Shown: in pieces, positions 25,410 to 34,298 of the stretch | How the letters are laid out: each line of letters opens with the position of its first letter | Numbering within the stretch: position 1 is the first letter of the stretch | Source of the DNA: DATHBD01 sp035296325 | Lineage (GTDB): Bacteria > Actinomycetota > Actinomycetes > Mycobacteriales > Micromonosporaceae | NCBI GenBank assembly: GCA_035296325.1 | Contig: DATHBD010000060.1 | Location: 186,001-250,000, forward strand | Direction: 5' to 3' | DNA length: 64,000 nucleotides | Notes under the pieces: generated by a model | Seen by the model: the letters and a program-made list of their open reading frames with translations, nothing else | Databases searched by the model: none | What the model was told of the DNA's origin: nothing | Program-made: the position numbers and the translations under genes

Positions 25410-28400
25410 CCCCTTGTCCAGGGTGAGCCGGCGTGGCCGGGTCACCATCGTCGTGTTGGCGTTCGTGTTTGTCTTCCTCACCGTGTTCGACCGGGCCATC
25501 GGCGCGTGGACCGACTGGTTGTGGTACTCCGAGGTGGACTACACGCAGGTCTTCAGCGGCGTGCTCACGACCCGCCTGGCACTCTTCGCCGTGATCGGGT
25601 CGGCCGTCGCGGTCATCCTCGCCGCAAACCTGTACCTGGCGTACCGGCTGCGCCCGCTGCTGCGGCCGCACTCGGTCGAGCAGCACGCGTTGGACAGGTA
25701 CCGGCTGGCACTGCTGCCCCGGATGGGCTCCTGGATCGCGCTGGCCGCGATCGTGATCGGCCTCTTCGCCGGTCTCTCCGCCGAGGCGCACTGGCAGGAG
25801 TGGCTGCTCTTCGCCAACAGCCAGGAGTTCGGCGTGAAGGACCCCCAGTACGGGGTGGACATGTCCTTCTACGTCTTCGAGTACCCGTTCTGGCGGTACC
25901 TGCTCGGCGTCGGCTTCACCGCCGTGGTCGTCTCCCTGCTCGGCGCACTGGGCCTGCACTACCTCTTCGGCGGGGTTCGGCTGCAGGGTGCCGGTGACCG
26001 GATGTCGGGCGGCGCCCGCGCGCACCTGACCACGCTCGTCGCGGTGTTCGTGCTCCTCAAGGCCGTGGCGTACTTCCTGGACCGGCGCGGGCTGCTGCTG
26101 ACCAAGAACCAGAGCCTCGACCTGTACGGCGGCGGATACACCGACATCAACGCGCTGCTGCCGGCGAAGGAGATCCTGGCCTGGATCTCGATCGTGGTGG
26201 CGATCGCCATCCTGGTCTTCTCCAACGCCTTCATGCGTAACCTGCTCTGGCCGGGGCTCGCGATCGGGATGCTGGCCGTCTCGGCCGTCGCGGTGGGCGG
26301 CATCTACCCGGCCGCCGTGCAGTCGTTCAGCGTCAAGCCCAGCCCGCAGAGCAAGGAGTCTCCGTACATCGAGCGGAGCATCGCGGCGACCCGGCAGGCG
26401 TACGGGCTCGACAACGTCAAGACGATCCAGTACCCGGCCGCCACCAGCGCCCCGCCGGCCGACCTGCCGGCCGAGCCGAGCACGGTGGCGAACATCCGCC
26501 TCCTCGACCCGCACGTGGTCGGCCCGACGTACACGCAGCTCCAGCAGGTGCGCGGCTTCTACGAGTTCAACGCCAAGCTCGACGTCGACCGGTACACGGT
26601 GAACGGCAAGGTGCAGGACTACGTGGTCGGCGTGCGCGAAATCAACTACAAGGCCGCCGCCCCGAGCAGCAACTGGCAGAACCGGCACACCACCTACACA
26701 CACGGGTACGGCTTCGTCGCGGCGCCCGCCAACCAGGTGGTCTGCAACGGCCAGCCGTTCTTCGTCTCCGGCTTCCTCGGCGAGCAGAAGACCGCCCCCG
26801 GTGCGCCGGCCGGCGAGCCATGCTCGTCGCAGACCGACCTGATCCCCACCAAAGAGCCCCGGGTGTACTACGGCGAGCGGATGGGCGGCGCCGACTCGTA
26901 CGCCATCGTCGGCAAGCCGGACGGCGGCCGTGACGTCGAGTTCGACCGGCCCAGCGGCGAGGACAACCAGAACTTCACCTACACCGGTGAGGGCGGCGTC
27001 CCGGTCGGCTCGTACTGGCGGCGGGTGCTCTACGCGGCGCACTACCAGGAGACGAATTTCCTGCTCTCCAGCGTCTTTAACGAGAACTCCAAGCTCCTCT
27101 ACGTGCGCAATCCGGTGGACCGGGTGCACAAGGTGGCGCCGTTCCTGACCCTGGACAACGACATCTACCCGGCCGTGGTCGATGGCAAGGTCGTGTGGAT
27201 TCTGGACGGCTACACGACCTCCTCGACCTACCCGTACGCCCAGCGCCTGGACTGGCGGACCGCGACCAAGGACACCCAGACCGAGGTCCGCGTGTTCCCG
27301 GAGACCCGCCAGGACGTCAACTACGTCCGCAACTCGGTGAAGGCGACAGTGGACGCCTACACCGGCGCCGTGACGCTGTACAACTTCGACGAGACCGACC
27401 CGGTCCTGCGGGCGTGGAACAAGGCGTTCGGCGGCAAGCTGATCAAGCCTCGGTCGGACATCTCGCCCGAGTTGATGGACCACCTGCGGTACCCGGAGGA
27501 CCAGTTCAAGGTGCAGCGGGACCTGCTGTCGCGGTTCCACGTCACCGGCGCGACCGACTTCTTCTCCGGCCAGGACTTCTGGCAGGTCCCGCTGGACCCG
27601 GCGAACCGCACGGCGGACCTCAACCAGCCGCCGTACTTCCTGCTCGCCAAATTCCCCGGCCAGGAGCGAACCACGTTCCAGCTCACCGCCGCGGTCACCC
27701 CGAAGAGCCGGCAGAACCTCGCCGCGCTCGTCACCGGCTCCTACGACGGCGGTAAACCGGTGCTGGAGGTGCTGGAGTTACCCGACGACACCGCCGTCCA
27801 GGGGCCGATCCAGATCTGGGAGTTCATGACCAACACACCGGCGGTGCGGACCGACCTCACCCTGTTCAACTCGCAGGCTTCCGAGCCGGTGCACGGCAAC
27901 CTGCTCTCGCTCCCGGTGGGCGGCGGCATGCTCTACGTCGAGCCGCTGTACACCAAGGGCAAGGGCGCGGATGACACCTATCCCTTGATGCGGAAGGTGA
28001 TCCTCAGCTACGGCAAGTTCGTGGCGTACTCCGACACGCTCGCCGGCGGCCTGAAATCGTTGGTCGAGCAGGCCAACGGCGCCCAGCCGCAACCGCCGGG
28101 CGATGGCAACACCGGCACCGCACCGCCGGGCGGCACCGCCCAGCCGGGCGGGCCCGCCGCCGGACCGGTGGCTGACTCGGTGGCCCGGATGGACAAGGCC
28201 ATCGCTGACTCGCGAGCCGCGCTGCAGTCGGGTGACTTCGAGGCACACGGGCGCTCGCTCAAGGCGCTGGAGGAGGCGATCCGGGCCTACCAGGAGGCGC
28301 AGCGGGCGGCTGGCGCCAGTCCGGCGCCGAGCGCGTCGCCGTCAGCAGGCCCGTCCGCAACGGCCTCGGCGGGCCCGTCGGCAACGGCGGCGGTCCCGCC

Positions 28401-28410
28401 CGCCGGATAG
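25396..28410 (+). CDS. UPF0182 family large membrane protein
   Basis: 1004 residues. Seven or so transmembrane helices in the first 310 residues (first at about 17-37, second at 57-82), the characteristic early motif AWTDWLWYSEVDYTQVF, and then a very large external domain of about 570 residues (DPHVVGPTYTQLQQVRGFYE, DVDRYTVNGK). The tail is Gly/Pro/Ala/Ser-rich and low-complexity. UPF0182 proteins are conserved through actinobacteria and of unknown function. GTG 25396 and ATG 25402 are both possible starts. Corresponds to Rv3193c. Confidence 0.92.
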   Translation: MVMRSPLSRVSRRGRVTIVVLAFVFVFLTVFDRAIGAWTDWLWYSEVDYTQVFSGVLTTRLALFAVIGSAVAVILAANLYLAYRLRPLLRPHSVEQHALDRYRLALLPRMGSWIALAAIVIGLFAGLSAEAHWQEWLLFANSQEFGVKDPQYGVDMSFYVFEYPFWRYLLGVGFTAVVVSLLGALGLHYLFGGVRLQGAGDRMSGGARAHLTTLVAVFVLLKAVAYFLDRRGLLLTKNQSLDLYGGGYTDINALLPAKEILAWISIVVAIAILVFSNAFMRNLLWPGLAIGMLAVSAVAVGGIYPAAVQSFSVKPSPQSKESPYIERSIAATRQAYGLDNVKTIQYPAATSAPPADLPAEPSTVANIRLLDPHVVGPTYTQLQQVRGFYEFNAKLDVDRYTVNGKVQDYVVGVREINYKAAAPSSNWQNRHTTYTHGYGFVAAPANQVVCNGQPFFVSGFLGEQKTAPGAPAGEPCSSQTDLIPTKEPRVYYGERMGGADSYAIVGKPDGGRDVEFDRPSGEDNQNFTYTGEGGVPVGSYWRRVLYAAHYQETNFLLSSVFNENSKLLYVRNPVDRVHKVAPFLTLDNDIYPAVVDGKVVWILDGYTTSSTYPYAQRLDWRTATKDTQTEVRVFPETRQDVNYVRNSVKATVDAYTGAVTLYNFDETDPVLRAWNKAFGGKLIKPRSDISPELMDHLRYPEDQFKVQRDLLSRFHVTGATDFFSGQDFWQVPLDPANRTADLNQPPYFLLAKFPGQERTTFQLTAAVTPKSRQNLAALVTGSYDGGKPVLEVLELPDDTAVQGPIQIWEFMTNTPAVRTDLTLFNSQASEPVHGNLLSLPVGGGMLYVEPLYTKGKGADDTYPLMRKVILSYGKFVAYSDTLAGGLKSLVEQANGAQPQPPGDGNTGTAPPGGTAQPGGPAAGPVADSVARMDKAIADSRAALQSGDFEAHGRSLKALEEAIRAYQEAQRAAGASPAPSASPSAGPSATASAGPSATAAVPPAG

Positions 28411-28415
28411 CAGTG

Positions 28416-28458
28416 GAGGGGGGGCCGCTCCGCCCGTCTGGTGGGTCGGCCCCCCCTC
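28416..28458 (+). terminator. Terminator after the UPF0182 gene
   Basis: GAGGGGGGGCCG (28416-28427) pairs perfectly with CGGCCCCCCCTC (28447-28458), a 12-bp G/C stem 6 bases after the stop codon, typical of actinobacterial terminators without a T tract. Confidence 0.75.
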
Positions 28459-28489
28459 GGTCCTCGTTCGTGGGCCGACGCGGACCGGT

Positions 28490-28519
28490 TTGGAGGTCGG
28501 TCCACCGGTGCGCTAATGT
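28490..28519 (+). promoter_or_regulatory. tRNA promoter
   Basis: TTGGAG (28490-28495), an 18-base spacer and TAATGT (28514-28519), placing transcription a few bases before the tRNA. Confidence 0.5.
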
Positions 28520-28530
28520 ATCCAAGGCGA

Positions 28531-28604
28531 CGCGGGGTGGAGCAGCTCGGTAGCTCGCTGGGCTCATAACCCAGAGGTCACAGGTTCAAATCCTGTCCCC
28601 GCTA
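28531..28604 (+). tRNA. Initiator tRNA-fMet (CAT)
   Basis: A 74-base cloverleaf. The anticodon loop CTCATAA carries CAT on the stem CTGGG/CCCAG, giving the three consecutive G-C pairs that mark initiator tRNAs. The acceptor stem CGCGGGG/CCCCGCT has an unpaired first base (C1 opposite T72), the second initiator hallmark. The T-arm is ACAGG-TTCAAAT-CCTGT. CCA is not encoded. The 3' end is a plausible integration site for the accessory DNA that follows. Confidence 0.97.
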
Positions 28605-28611
28605 CAAGAAC

Positions 28612-28646
28612 AAACGGCCTCCCAGAGATTCTCTGGGAGGCCGTTT
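28612..28646 (+). terminator. Terminator of the tRNA transcript
   Basis: AAACGGCCTCCCAGAG (28612-28627) pairs perfectly over 16 bases with CTCTGGGAGGCCGTTT (28631-28646) around the loop ATT, starting 8 bases after the tRNA. Confidence 0.9.
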
Positions 28647-29148
28647 GTAGCAAAAGTGGTAGCAAATCTCAGCCGAAGACATGCGTCGCGATCGACGTGG
28701 GCCGTCTGCGGGCGCGGCTTGATCTTCGTGCCAAATTTCTTCGAAGTTTCTTCACGCAGGTCAGGCGGAATTAACGACAGGTGGGGCACGCCTAGCGATC
28801 CCCGCCCCGCCATTTGATCTTGAGGTAGCAGGCCGTAGCAAGGGTCAGGCTGCCGCCGGCATCCCCTGGGTCATCAAACCCTTCATCACCCCTCAAGCCG
28901 CCGCCGTGATGAGGGCAGCCACTGAATCGGCCAGCTCTCGGTCATGCCCGGTCGACTGGTGGGTGTAAATCTGGTCGGGTCGCGGTTTCGTTGGCGTGAC
29001 CCACCCGGTCGCTGAGGACCTGTACACACCACACGGTGAAGCGGGGCGCCCTTTTGACTGAGCAGTTGGGCCGAGTCTGTTGGCTATTCGGCGCCGCCGG
29101 GCGCGCTTCAGTTAGCGCCCCAGCGCGTATGCCAGGGATGATGAATCC
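28647..29148. other. Gene-free stretch at the start of the accessory region; att-like short repeats
   Basis: No convincing gene. Immediately after the terminator the motif GTAGCAA occurs twice (28647-28670, GTAGCAAAAGTG then GTAGCAAAT), and a related GTAGCAGGCCGTAGCAAGG lies near 28825-28845. Repeats of this type are common beside tyrosine-integrase attachment sites after actinobacterial tRNA genes. Base composition drops below that of the left side from here to about 31.9 kb. No integrase gene and no second copy of the tRNA 3' end was found in the window. Confidence 0.4.
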
Positions 29149-29934
29149 ATGCCGAGTGGACTCGATCTGGCCGGGCGCGCAGTCATCGTGACGGGGGCCA
29201 GTCGTGGCCTAGGGCGTTCAGTGGCTGAACGGCTGGCTGACGAGGGGTGCAACCTGGCTTTGTGTGCCCGCAGGCAAGGTCCCCTGGAGGATCTTGCGGA
29301 AGGTCTGCGGGAGCGCCACGGCGTCAGAGTTCACGCGGCGGCGGTCGACGTGACCGACCACGACAGGCTTGCCGCCTTCATCGCAGAGTCCGCTGCGCAG
29401 CTCGGCCGGTTACATGGGCTGGTCGCGAACGCTGGTGGCGGCCGTGGCGGGAGTCTTGAAGACTCAACGGCGGCTGACTGGTCGGCCACATTCAATGTCA
29501 ACGTGGTACACGCCGCCACCGCAACGCGCGCGGCCGTCCCGCGATTCGTCCGTGACGGCTCCGCGTCGGTAGTCCTTGTGTCATCAGTCTCTGGCTGGAA
29601 GCCAGCGCCTTCTGCGCCATACAGTTCTGCCAAGGCCGCGACCATCCACCTCGGCGCCTGCCTCGCCCGAGAGCTTGGTCCGGCCGGTGTGCGTGTGAAC
29701 GTTGTATGTCCGGGCTCCATGTTGATTCCCGGCAAGCGCTGGGACAGGATGCGGCTTGAAGATCCGGTACGGTTCGATAAGTTCCTGAACGAGTTTCCCG
29801 GCCGCCAACTGATTGGGCCAGATGAGGTCGCGGCCGTTATCGCATTCTTGCTTTCAAATCAATCCCGTGCTGTCAACGGTGCTTCCATCGCAGTAGACGG
29901 CGCGCAAAACTCGCCAACTGCCGATGGGTACTGA
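29149..29934 (+). CDS. SDR family NAD(P)-dependent oxidoreductase
   Basis: 261 residues, classical short-chain dehydrogenase: TGASRGLGRSVA for cofactor binding, NAGGG, and the catalytic set Ser (VLVSSVSG), Tyr and Lys (PYSSAKA). PGSMLIPGKRWD follows. Best match by layout is to 3-oxoacyl-ACP-reductase-like SDRs; the substrate is unknown. The gene is lower in GC than the core genes to the left and stands alone, convergent with the regulator to the right (5 bases between them), fitting acquired DNA. Confidence 0.85.
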   Translation: MPSGLDLAGRAVIVTGASRGLGRSVAERLADEGCNLALCARRQGPLEDLAEGLRERHGVRVHAAAVDVTDHDRLAAFIAESAAQLGRLHGLVANAGGGRGGSLEDSTAADWSATFNVNVVHAATATRAAVPRFVRDGSASVVLVSSVSGWKPAPSAPYSSAKAATIHLGACLARELGPAGVRVNVVCPGSMLIPGKRWDRMRLEDPVRFDKFLNEFPGRQLIGPDEVAAVIAFLLSNQSRAVNGASIAVDGAQNSPTADGY

Positions 29935-29939
29935 CCAGG

Positions 29940-31316
29940 TCAAGCAGCTCCGAGTCTAGCGCAAGCCTCTGCCTCAAACGCGCGTACCACGGGTTCCTCG
30001 TGATAGGGGATGAGCTGTCGGCGAAATTCCCGTAGCGCCTTGGCGCTGCGCTCGCTCGATACCCGCTCAAGCTGTTCTAACGCTTTCTTGGCCGTGATGA
30101 CGGCTTGGTGCACATCACCATTCCTGCGTCTCAATGTGGCGGTAGCGAGCACGGAGAGACTTATAACCTGACGCCTGCCGCGGGCTCCTGCTCCTTTAAC
30201 GGCCGTAACCGCGAACCTTTCTGCGTTGTCGTAGTCCTTCAAGTCGCGGAAGCAGCATGCCGTTTCGGCGGCAAGATACGCCGAGTCCAGATATTGCACC
30301 CATTCAGATTCCGATTGCGGCGCGCGGCTCTTGTCAAGCGCCAACTCTGCCTGGGTAATCGATTGCGCCGCCTGCCGCCCCTCACCCAGGGCGGCGTGTG
30401 CGCGTCCTCGCATGGCATATATCCGCATTAGGCCGAGTTGGCTGCCGGTCCGTTTCGCGGTCGCGATCCCGGCACGCGCCAGGGCCAGCCCTTCCCGGGG
30501 GTTTCCCATGTTGGTAGCAAGGTGTGACATGCCCGCGAATATTTGTCCAGCGAGAATATGATCCCGACCCTCGACGCAAAGCCTTAATGCTTGAGTCATG
30601 TACCGCTGGCCAAGGCCGTATCCACCGACGTCGTAGGTCATCCATCCAGCGGTGGCGGCCAGCTTGGCGGCAGCCGTAAACATCTGTCGCATTTGGTTTT
30701 CGGGGTAGGTCAGACTCAATCGTGGTAGAAGTTCCGTGCTCAAGTAATGAATTGCTGGAATGCGAGCGTGGCCGCCTCCGTAGCGGTTATCCATTTCGTC
30801 AAACACGCGGATCATGGCCCGCACAGTCTCGGCCGGGCCATCCCCGTCGACTGTCGTCGGGCCGAGCGTCTCGGACTCAACCAGAGCTAGCAGCCAGTCG
30901 CGTTGTGGAGCAAGGAGTGCTGTGCCGATGAACGGAACCATCTTTAGAAGCGATCGACGATCAAGATCCATTTTTCCCAATTCGGCAAGTGTTTCCGCCG
31001 CCAGCACAGCGTCCTGATCGAAGATCAACGCCTTCCCGACGCAGTCCGGCGACTCGGGCTCCTCGAAGCCTAGCTCGCTCAGGGTAAGGTGCCGACCCAG
31101 TTTGTTCCCGATAGCTTCGGCGATCAGGTACCTCGCGACTGGGCGAGGCTGCGTCCCGCTCAACCAGTGGCTTACGGCTGTCTTGTCGTAGTGGGGTGCC
31201 TGACCTTGCTGGCCGCCCAGGTCGTTAACCCGACGCGCCAGACCTGCGTGCGTGCACCCGGCCGCCGCCATAAGCGCGGCCAGCTTGGTGTTCGCAGAGG
31301 GTCGCGATGCAGGCAC
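29940..31316 (-). CDS. HTH (XRE-type) regulator with TPR-like C-domain
   Basis: 458 residues. The N-terminus is a helix-turn-helix (about residues 8-65, TKLAALMAAAGCTHAGLARRV then KTAVSHWLSGTQPRP). The C-terminal 330 residues are helical repeats of TPR type (AKLAATAGWMTYDVGGYG, AHAALGEGRQAAQSITQAEL, KDYDNAERFAVTAV). Such regulators are abundant on actinobacterial accessory DNA and often control the neighbouring operon in response to a peptide or small ligand; a link to the operon starting near 32 kb is inferred from position. GTG start 31316, GC content lower than core genes. Confidence 0.82.
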   Translation of the reverse strand: MPASRPSANTKLAALMAAAGCTHAGLARRVNDLGGQQGQAPHYDKTAVSHWLSGTQPRPVARYLIAEAIGNKLGRHLTLSELGFEEPESPDCVGKALIFDQDAVLAAETLAELGKMDLDRRSLLKMVPFIGTALLAPQRDWLLALVESETLGPTTVDGDGPAETVRAMIRVFDEMDNRYGGGHARIPAIHYLSTELLPRLSLTYPENQMRQMFTAAAKLAATAGWMTYDVGGYGLGQRYMTQALRLCVEGRDHILAGQIFAGMSHLATNMGNPREGLALARAGIATAKRTGSQLGLMRIYAMRGRAHAALGEGRQAAQSITQAELALDKSRAPQSESEWVQYLDSAYLAAETACCFRDLKDYDNAERFAVTAVKGAGARGRRQVISLSVLATATLRRRNGDVHQAVITAKKALEQLERVSSERSAKALREFRRQLIPYHEEPVVRAFEAEACARLGAA

Positions 31317-31350
31317 GGGTTGATGATGTCCTCTCCCGCGTCCAAACTCC

Positions 31351-31381
31351 AGTGTACGACGCCTCTCACGTGTTAATTCAA
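31351..31381 (-). promoter_or_regulatory. Candidate promoter of the HTH/TPR regulator
   Basis: On the minus strand TTGAAT (31381-31376), a 19-base spacer and TACACT (31356-31351), about 35 bases before the GTG start. The spacer is slightly long. Confidence 0.35.
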
Positions 31382-31536
31382 CTTGCTTTCAACCGCGCAC
31401 CCTCTACGCGCCTCCCGCCTCGTCCGTCCGCTGCGTTGTGCTGAGCGTGCCACGGAGGAGAGGACCCAGCAGCCATGATCTCGAAACAGCACCACAGCGC
31501 GACTGGGGGCGCCCGACGCAATGAGGTGTCAGTGCC

Positions 31537-31749
31537 GTGTTGATCGTCCTCGTGGTTCTAGCGATAGGGCTACTGGCCGGATTCGCCTTGGGCAAGCGGG
31601 CACGGTGGTGGTGTCCCTGCTGCGGAAGGCATCTGCTGTGCAGCTCGTGCACGGCCTCGTTCGGTCCGAGATGGGGTCCACGCTGGAAAGGGCTGGTGAA
31701 CCCTGCTTCCCGTGGTCGGCTCAACGAACGGCCGCATGGACATGAGTAG
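31537..31749 (+). CDS. Small membrane protein with Cys-rich motif, 70 aa
   Basis: GTG 31537 opens a frame with an N-terminal transmembrane helix (LIVLVVLAIGLLAGFALG) followed by WWCPCCGRHLLCSSC, four to five Cys that could form a zinc knuckle on the cytoplasmic side. A GAGGTG ribosome-like site lies about 10 bases upstream. It is divergent from the HTH/TPR regulator. No family recognised. Confidence 0.55.
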   Translation: MLIVLVVLAIGLLAGFALGKRARWWCPCCGRHLLCSSCTASFGPRWGPRWKGLVNPASRGRLNERPHGHE

Positions 31750-31971
31750 CGGTCAGCCCGTACCGGGGCGGTCCCAGAATGGGGATCGGGCTGCGCTGCC
31801 ACATCGCCCGAAGGGTGCATCGTTACGTTCGGAGGTCCGGGCGATTGGGCGGGCTCGGGTCTAGTATCCCGTGAGTCGGTGGTCGAGTGATCGGGCAACG
31901 CTGTTATCGCTGTTGTCCGGGCTGAAGGCGTGGCAGTCGACCAGCGCTTCTGACCATAGCGGGTAGCGGTG

Positions 31972-32205
31972 ATGGCCTACCCGATCAAGCCGGGTGATGT
32001 TGTTGTTTTGGCGGTAGCCGATTACCGGTATGGCACCGGACGGCTGTATTTGAGGGTCAACGAGATTGTGGAGCCCGTCTCGTTTTCCGATGGCGATTAT
32101 CTCTTCGTGCGTGGGGTTGATCTTTACCAGGACGGGACTGACCGATGTCAGCGGTCGGCATATCTGCGTCTATCGGCACTGTCGAAAGCGGTACGGCGTC
32201 GTTGA
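31972..32205 (+). CDS. Small hypothetical protein, 77 aa
   Basis: ATG 31972 (GTG 31969 also possible). The protein (MAYPIKPGDVVVLAVADYRY at the start) is beta-rich, like a small SH3- or OB-type fold, with an Arg/Lys-rich end. Forty-two bases separate it from the glycosyltransferase gene, so it is probably the first gene of that operon. No family recognised. Confidence 0.6.
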   Translation: MAYPIKPGDVVVLAVADYRYGTGRLYLRVNEIVEPVSFSDGDYLFVRGVDLYQDGTDRCQRSAYLRLSALSKAVRRR

Positions 32206-32247
32206 GCCGGGCTGGTTTCGTCGCGTTGATGGTCGGAAGGAGGCGTT

Positions 32248-33276
32248 GTGAGGATCGGGTACAGCATGTGGGGCTTTCTGGGGGCCGGGGTGGTGGATAC
32301 CCCGGACGGTTCCCGCAGTTATCGCCGTCCGCTCGTGGACGCGTTGCTCGCCTCGGGTCACCAGGTCGTATTTCTCCAGACGAACCGCGATCTGATCGAG
32401 GCGGGCGACGATCTGCGCCATCGATATGCATGGCGCGATGGATTCCCAGACCTTGACGCGCTGATCTTGGAGTGGCGGTGGCCGCTTCCGGGCCGCAACA
32501 CCACCCCTTGCGGGACGGCTGGGCACACCTGCGACCTGCACCGGCAGGCGGAACTGCTGGGCTGGTACACCAACGCCCAAAGCCTACCCACGGTCCTCTG
32601 GGACCTTGATCGGCAGCTCCCCAGCGACCACCCGCTGCGCGCTCGGCCGAACGTGAGCTTGTGCGAGTTGGCGATGTCGCCGACGCCTGGTGCGACCACG
32701 CTCCTGTGCCCGGTCGATGATGCGGCACTGGATGCGGCCGACCCGGCAGCGCTGGCCGCGATGCCTCGGCCCGTGCCGCTGGTCTACGTCGGCAACCAGT
32801 ACGAACGCGACGAGGCGTTCACGAAGTTCTTCGCCCGCCCTGCTTTGTGGTTCGACCACCGGGTGGCCGGCAAATGGACCCGCACCGAGGCATGGCCGCA
32901 CATCAACTTCACCGGCCGCTGCGCCTTCGGCGACGTGGCGCGCATCCACGCCGGCGCCCTCGCCACGGTGCTCCTCCTACCGGAGCGGTACGCCGAAGTC
33001 GGGCACATGACCTCGCGGTTGCCCGAAGCGCTGCTCGCCGGTTGCCTGCCGATCGTGCCGGCCGACATCGCGCACGTGCTGATGTTCGCCCCTCCGGTGC
33101 TGCACGCCGCAGACGGCCGGGAGGTCGTCGCGCGGGTGGAGTGGCTTCGCCGGATCGCCGGTGGGCGCGAACACGCCGACCTGATCGCCTCGTGTCTGCG
33201 GCTGCTCGAACCGTTCCGGCTCTCCCGGCAGGTCAACACCCTCAACGCGGCCCTCGGCGCGGTGCCGGCATGTTGA
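32248..33276 (+). CDS. GT-B fold glycosyltransferase-like protein
   Basis: 342 residues, GTG start with AAGGAGG 4 bases upstream. N-terminal Rossmann half (MRIGYSMWGFLG, LLASGHQVVFLQTNRD) and a C-terminal half with LVYVGNQYERDEAF, HINFTGRCAFGDVARIHAG and SRLPEALLAGCLPIVP, the last matching the donor-binding motif of CgeB/group-1 glycosyltransferases. It should transfer a sugar from a nucleotide donor; the acceptor is unknown. Its stop overlaps the start of the thymidylate-synthase-like gene by 7 bases, so sugar transfer onto a hydroxymethylated nucleotide or base is an attractive guess, not shown. Confidence 0.7.
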   Translation: MRIGYSMWGFLGAGVVDTPDGSRSYRRPLVDALLASGHQVVFLQTNRDLIEAGDDLRHRYAWRDGFPDLDALILEWRWPLPGRNTTPCGTAGHTCDLHRQAELLGWYTNAQSLPTVLWDLDRQLPSDHPLRARPNVSLCELAMSPTPGATTLLCPVDDAALDAADPAALAAMPRPVPLVYVGNQYERDEAFTKFFARPALWFDHRVAGKWTRTEAWPHINFTGRCAFGDVARIHAGALATVLLLPERYAEVGHMTSRLPEALLAGCLPIVPADIAHVLMFAPPVLHAADGREVVARVEWLRRIAGGREHADLIASCLRLLEPFRLSRQVNTLNAALGAVPAC

Positions 33277-34298
33277 CGGCCGCGACGTTCCAGACGTTCC
33301 ACCACGCCTACGGCGCGGTACTACGCCACGTCCTCAACGACCGCGATTACGTGACGGCCGGACGGGGCAAGGACGCCTGGGAGTCCACCAACATCAGCTT
33401 TCGGCTGACCGACCCGGCCGACCGCGTCCCGTACCTCGCCGCGCGTCGCGCCAACATCGTGTTCAACCACGCCGAAGCACTGTGGTACCTCGCCGGCCGC
33501 GACGACCTCGACATGATCGCCTACTACGCGCCCGGCCTACGGAAGTTGTCAGCGGACGGGGAGCGGCTGACCGGCACGGCGTACGGGCCGCGACTGTTCG
33601 CGGCGTCGGAGGCGGCCGGGTGCAGCCAGTTCGACCGGGTCCTCGACCTGTTGCGGGCCGACCCGGACAGCAAGCGCGCCGCGCTGCTGATCATGCAGCC
33701 TGACGAGCTGCTCGACCCCACGAATCCCGACGTCGCGTGCACCCTCGGGTTGCAGCTCATGTTGCGAAACAACCGGTTACACATGTCGGCCTACATGCGC
33801 GGCAACGACGCCGTCATCGGACTGCTCGGCGACACGTTCGCGTTCACGTTCATCCAGGAGTTCGCCGCCAGGCTGCTCGGCGTAGAGGTGGGCACGTACA
33901 CCCACCACGTCGGCTCCATGCACATCAACGTCCTCGACCTGCCACAGGTCGCGGCGATGATCGCCGAGTACGACCAGGCAGCGGACCGGCCCGCGTTCCC
34001 CGTCGAGGTGATGCCGCCGGCAACGTCGTGGGCTGACCTGCACACGGTGTTCGCCTACGAGGAGGCGCTGCGGACCGACATGACCGCGCTCTCGCCGGCC
34101 GCGCTTGCCCGGGTGCCGCTGCACCCGTACTGGCGGCGAGTCCTGCGCCTGTTCGAGGTGTACCGCCAGATCGTCCACGAGCCGGACCACCCGGTCGACG
34201 CGGACACCCTCGCCTCACCGCACCCCGGCCACCGATGGCTCATCGAACACCGATGGCCCGACCGGATGCCCGCTGCCGCTACGGCGGTCCGCGCATGA
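33270..34298 (+). CDS. Thymidylate-synthase family enzyme, predicted cytidylate 5-hydroxymethylase
   Basis: 342 residues. The thymidylate synthase core is clear: catalytic Cys157, phosphate Arg177 and Asp180 in YMRGND, His218 in SMHINVLD; spacings from the Cys (+20, +23, +61) equal those of E. coli ThyA (Cys146, Arg166, Asp169, His207). At +31 it has Asp188 where ThyA has Asn177, the residue that reads uracil; Asp here is the hallmark of dCMP hydroxymethylases of T-even phages and related CMP enzymes. ThyA Tyr209, which holds the 3'-OH, is Asn220. Predicted reaction: methylene-tetrahydrofolate-dependent 5-hydroxymethylation of (d)CMP. ATG 33270 overlaps the previous gene; the stop overlaps the next (ATGA). 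Confidence 0.85.
   Translation: MLTAATFQTFHHAYGAVLRHVLNDRDYVTAGRGKDAWESTNISFRLTDPADRVPYLAARRANIVFNHAEALWYLAGRDDLDMIAYYAPGLRKLSADGERLTGTAYGPRLFAASEAAGCSQFDRVLDLLRADPDSKRAALLIMQPDELLDPTNPDVACTLGLQLMLRNNRLHMSAYMRGNDAVIGLLGDTFAFTFIQEFAARLLGVEVGTYTHHVGSMHINVLDLPQVAAMIAEYDQAADRPAFPVEVMPPATSWADLHTVFAYEEALRTDMTALSPAALARVPLHPYWRRVLRLFEVYRQIVHEPDHPVDADTLASPHPGHRWLIEHRWPDRMPAAATAVRA

Noticed and set aside
28586..28813. 75-codon minus-strand frame over the tRNA terminator
   Set aside because: It runs through the terminator hairpin and into the tRNA; no ribosome site or homology.
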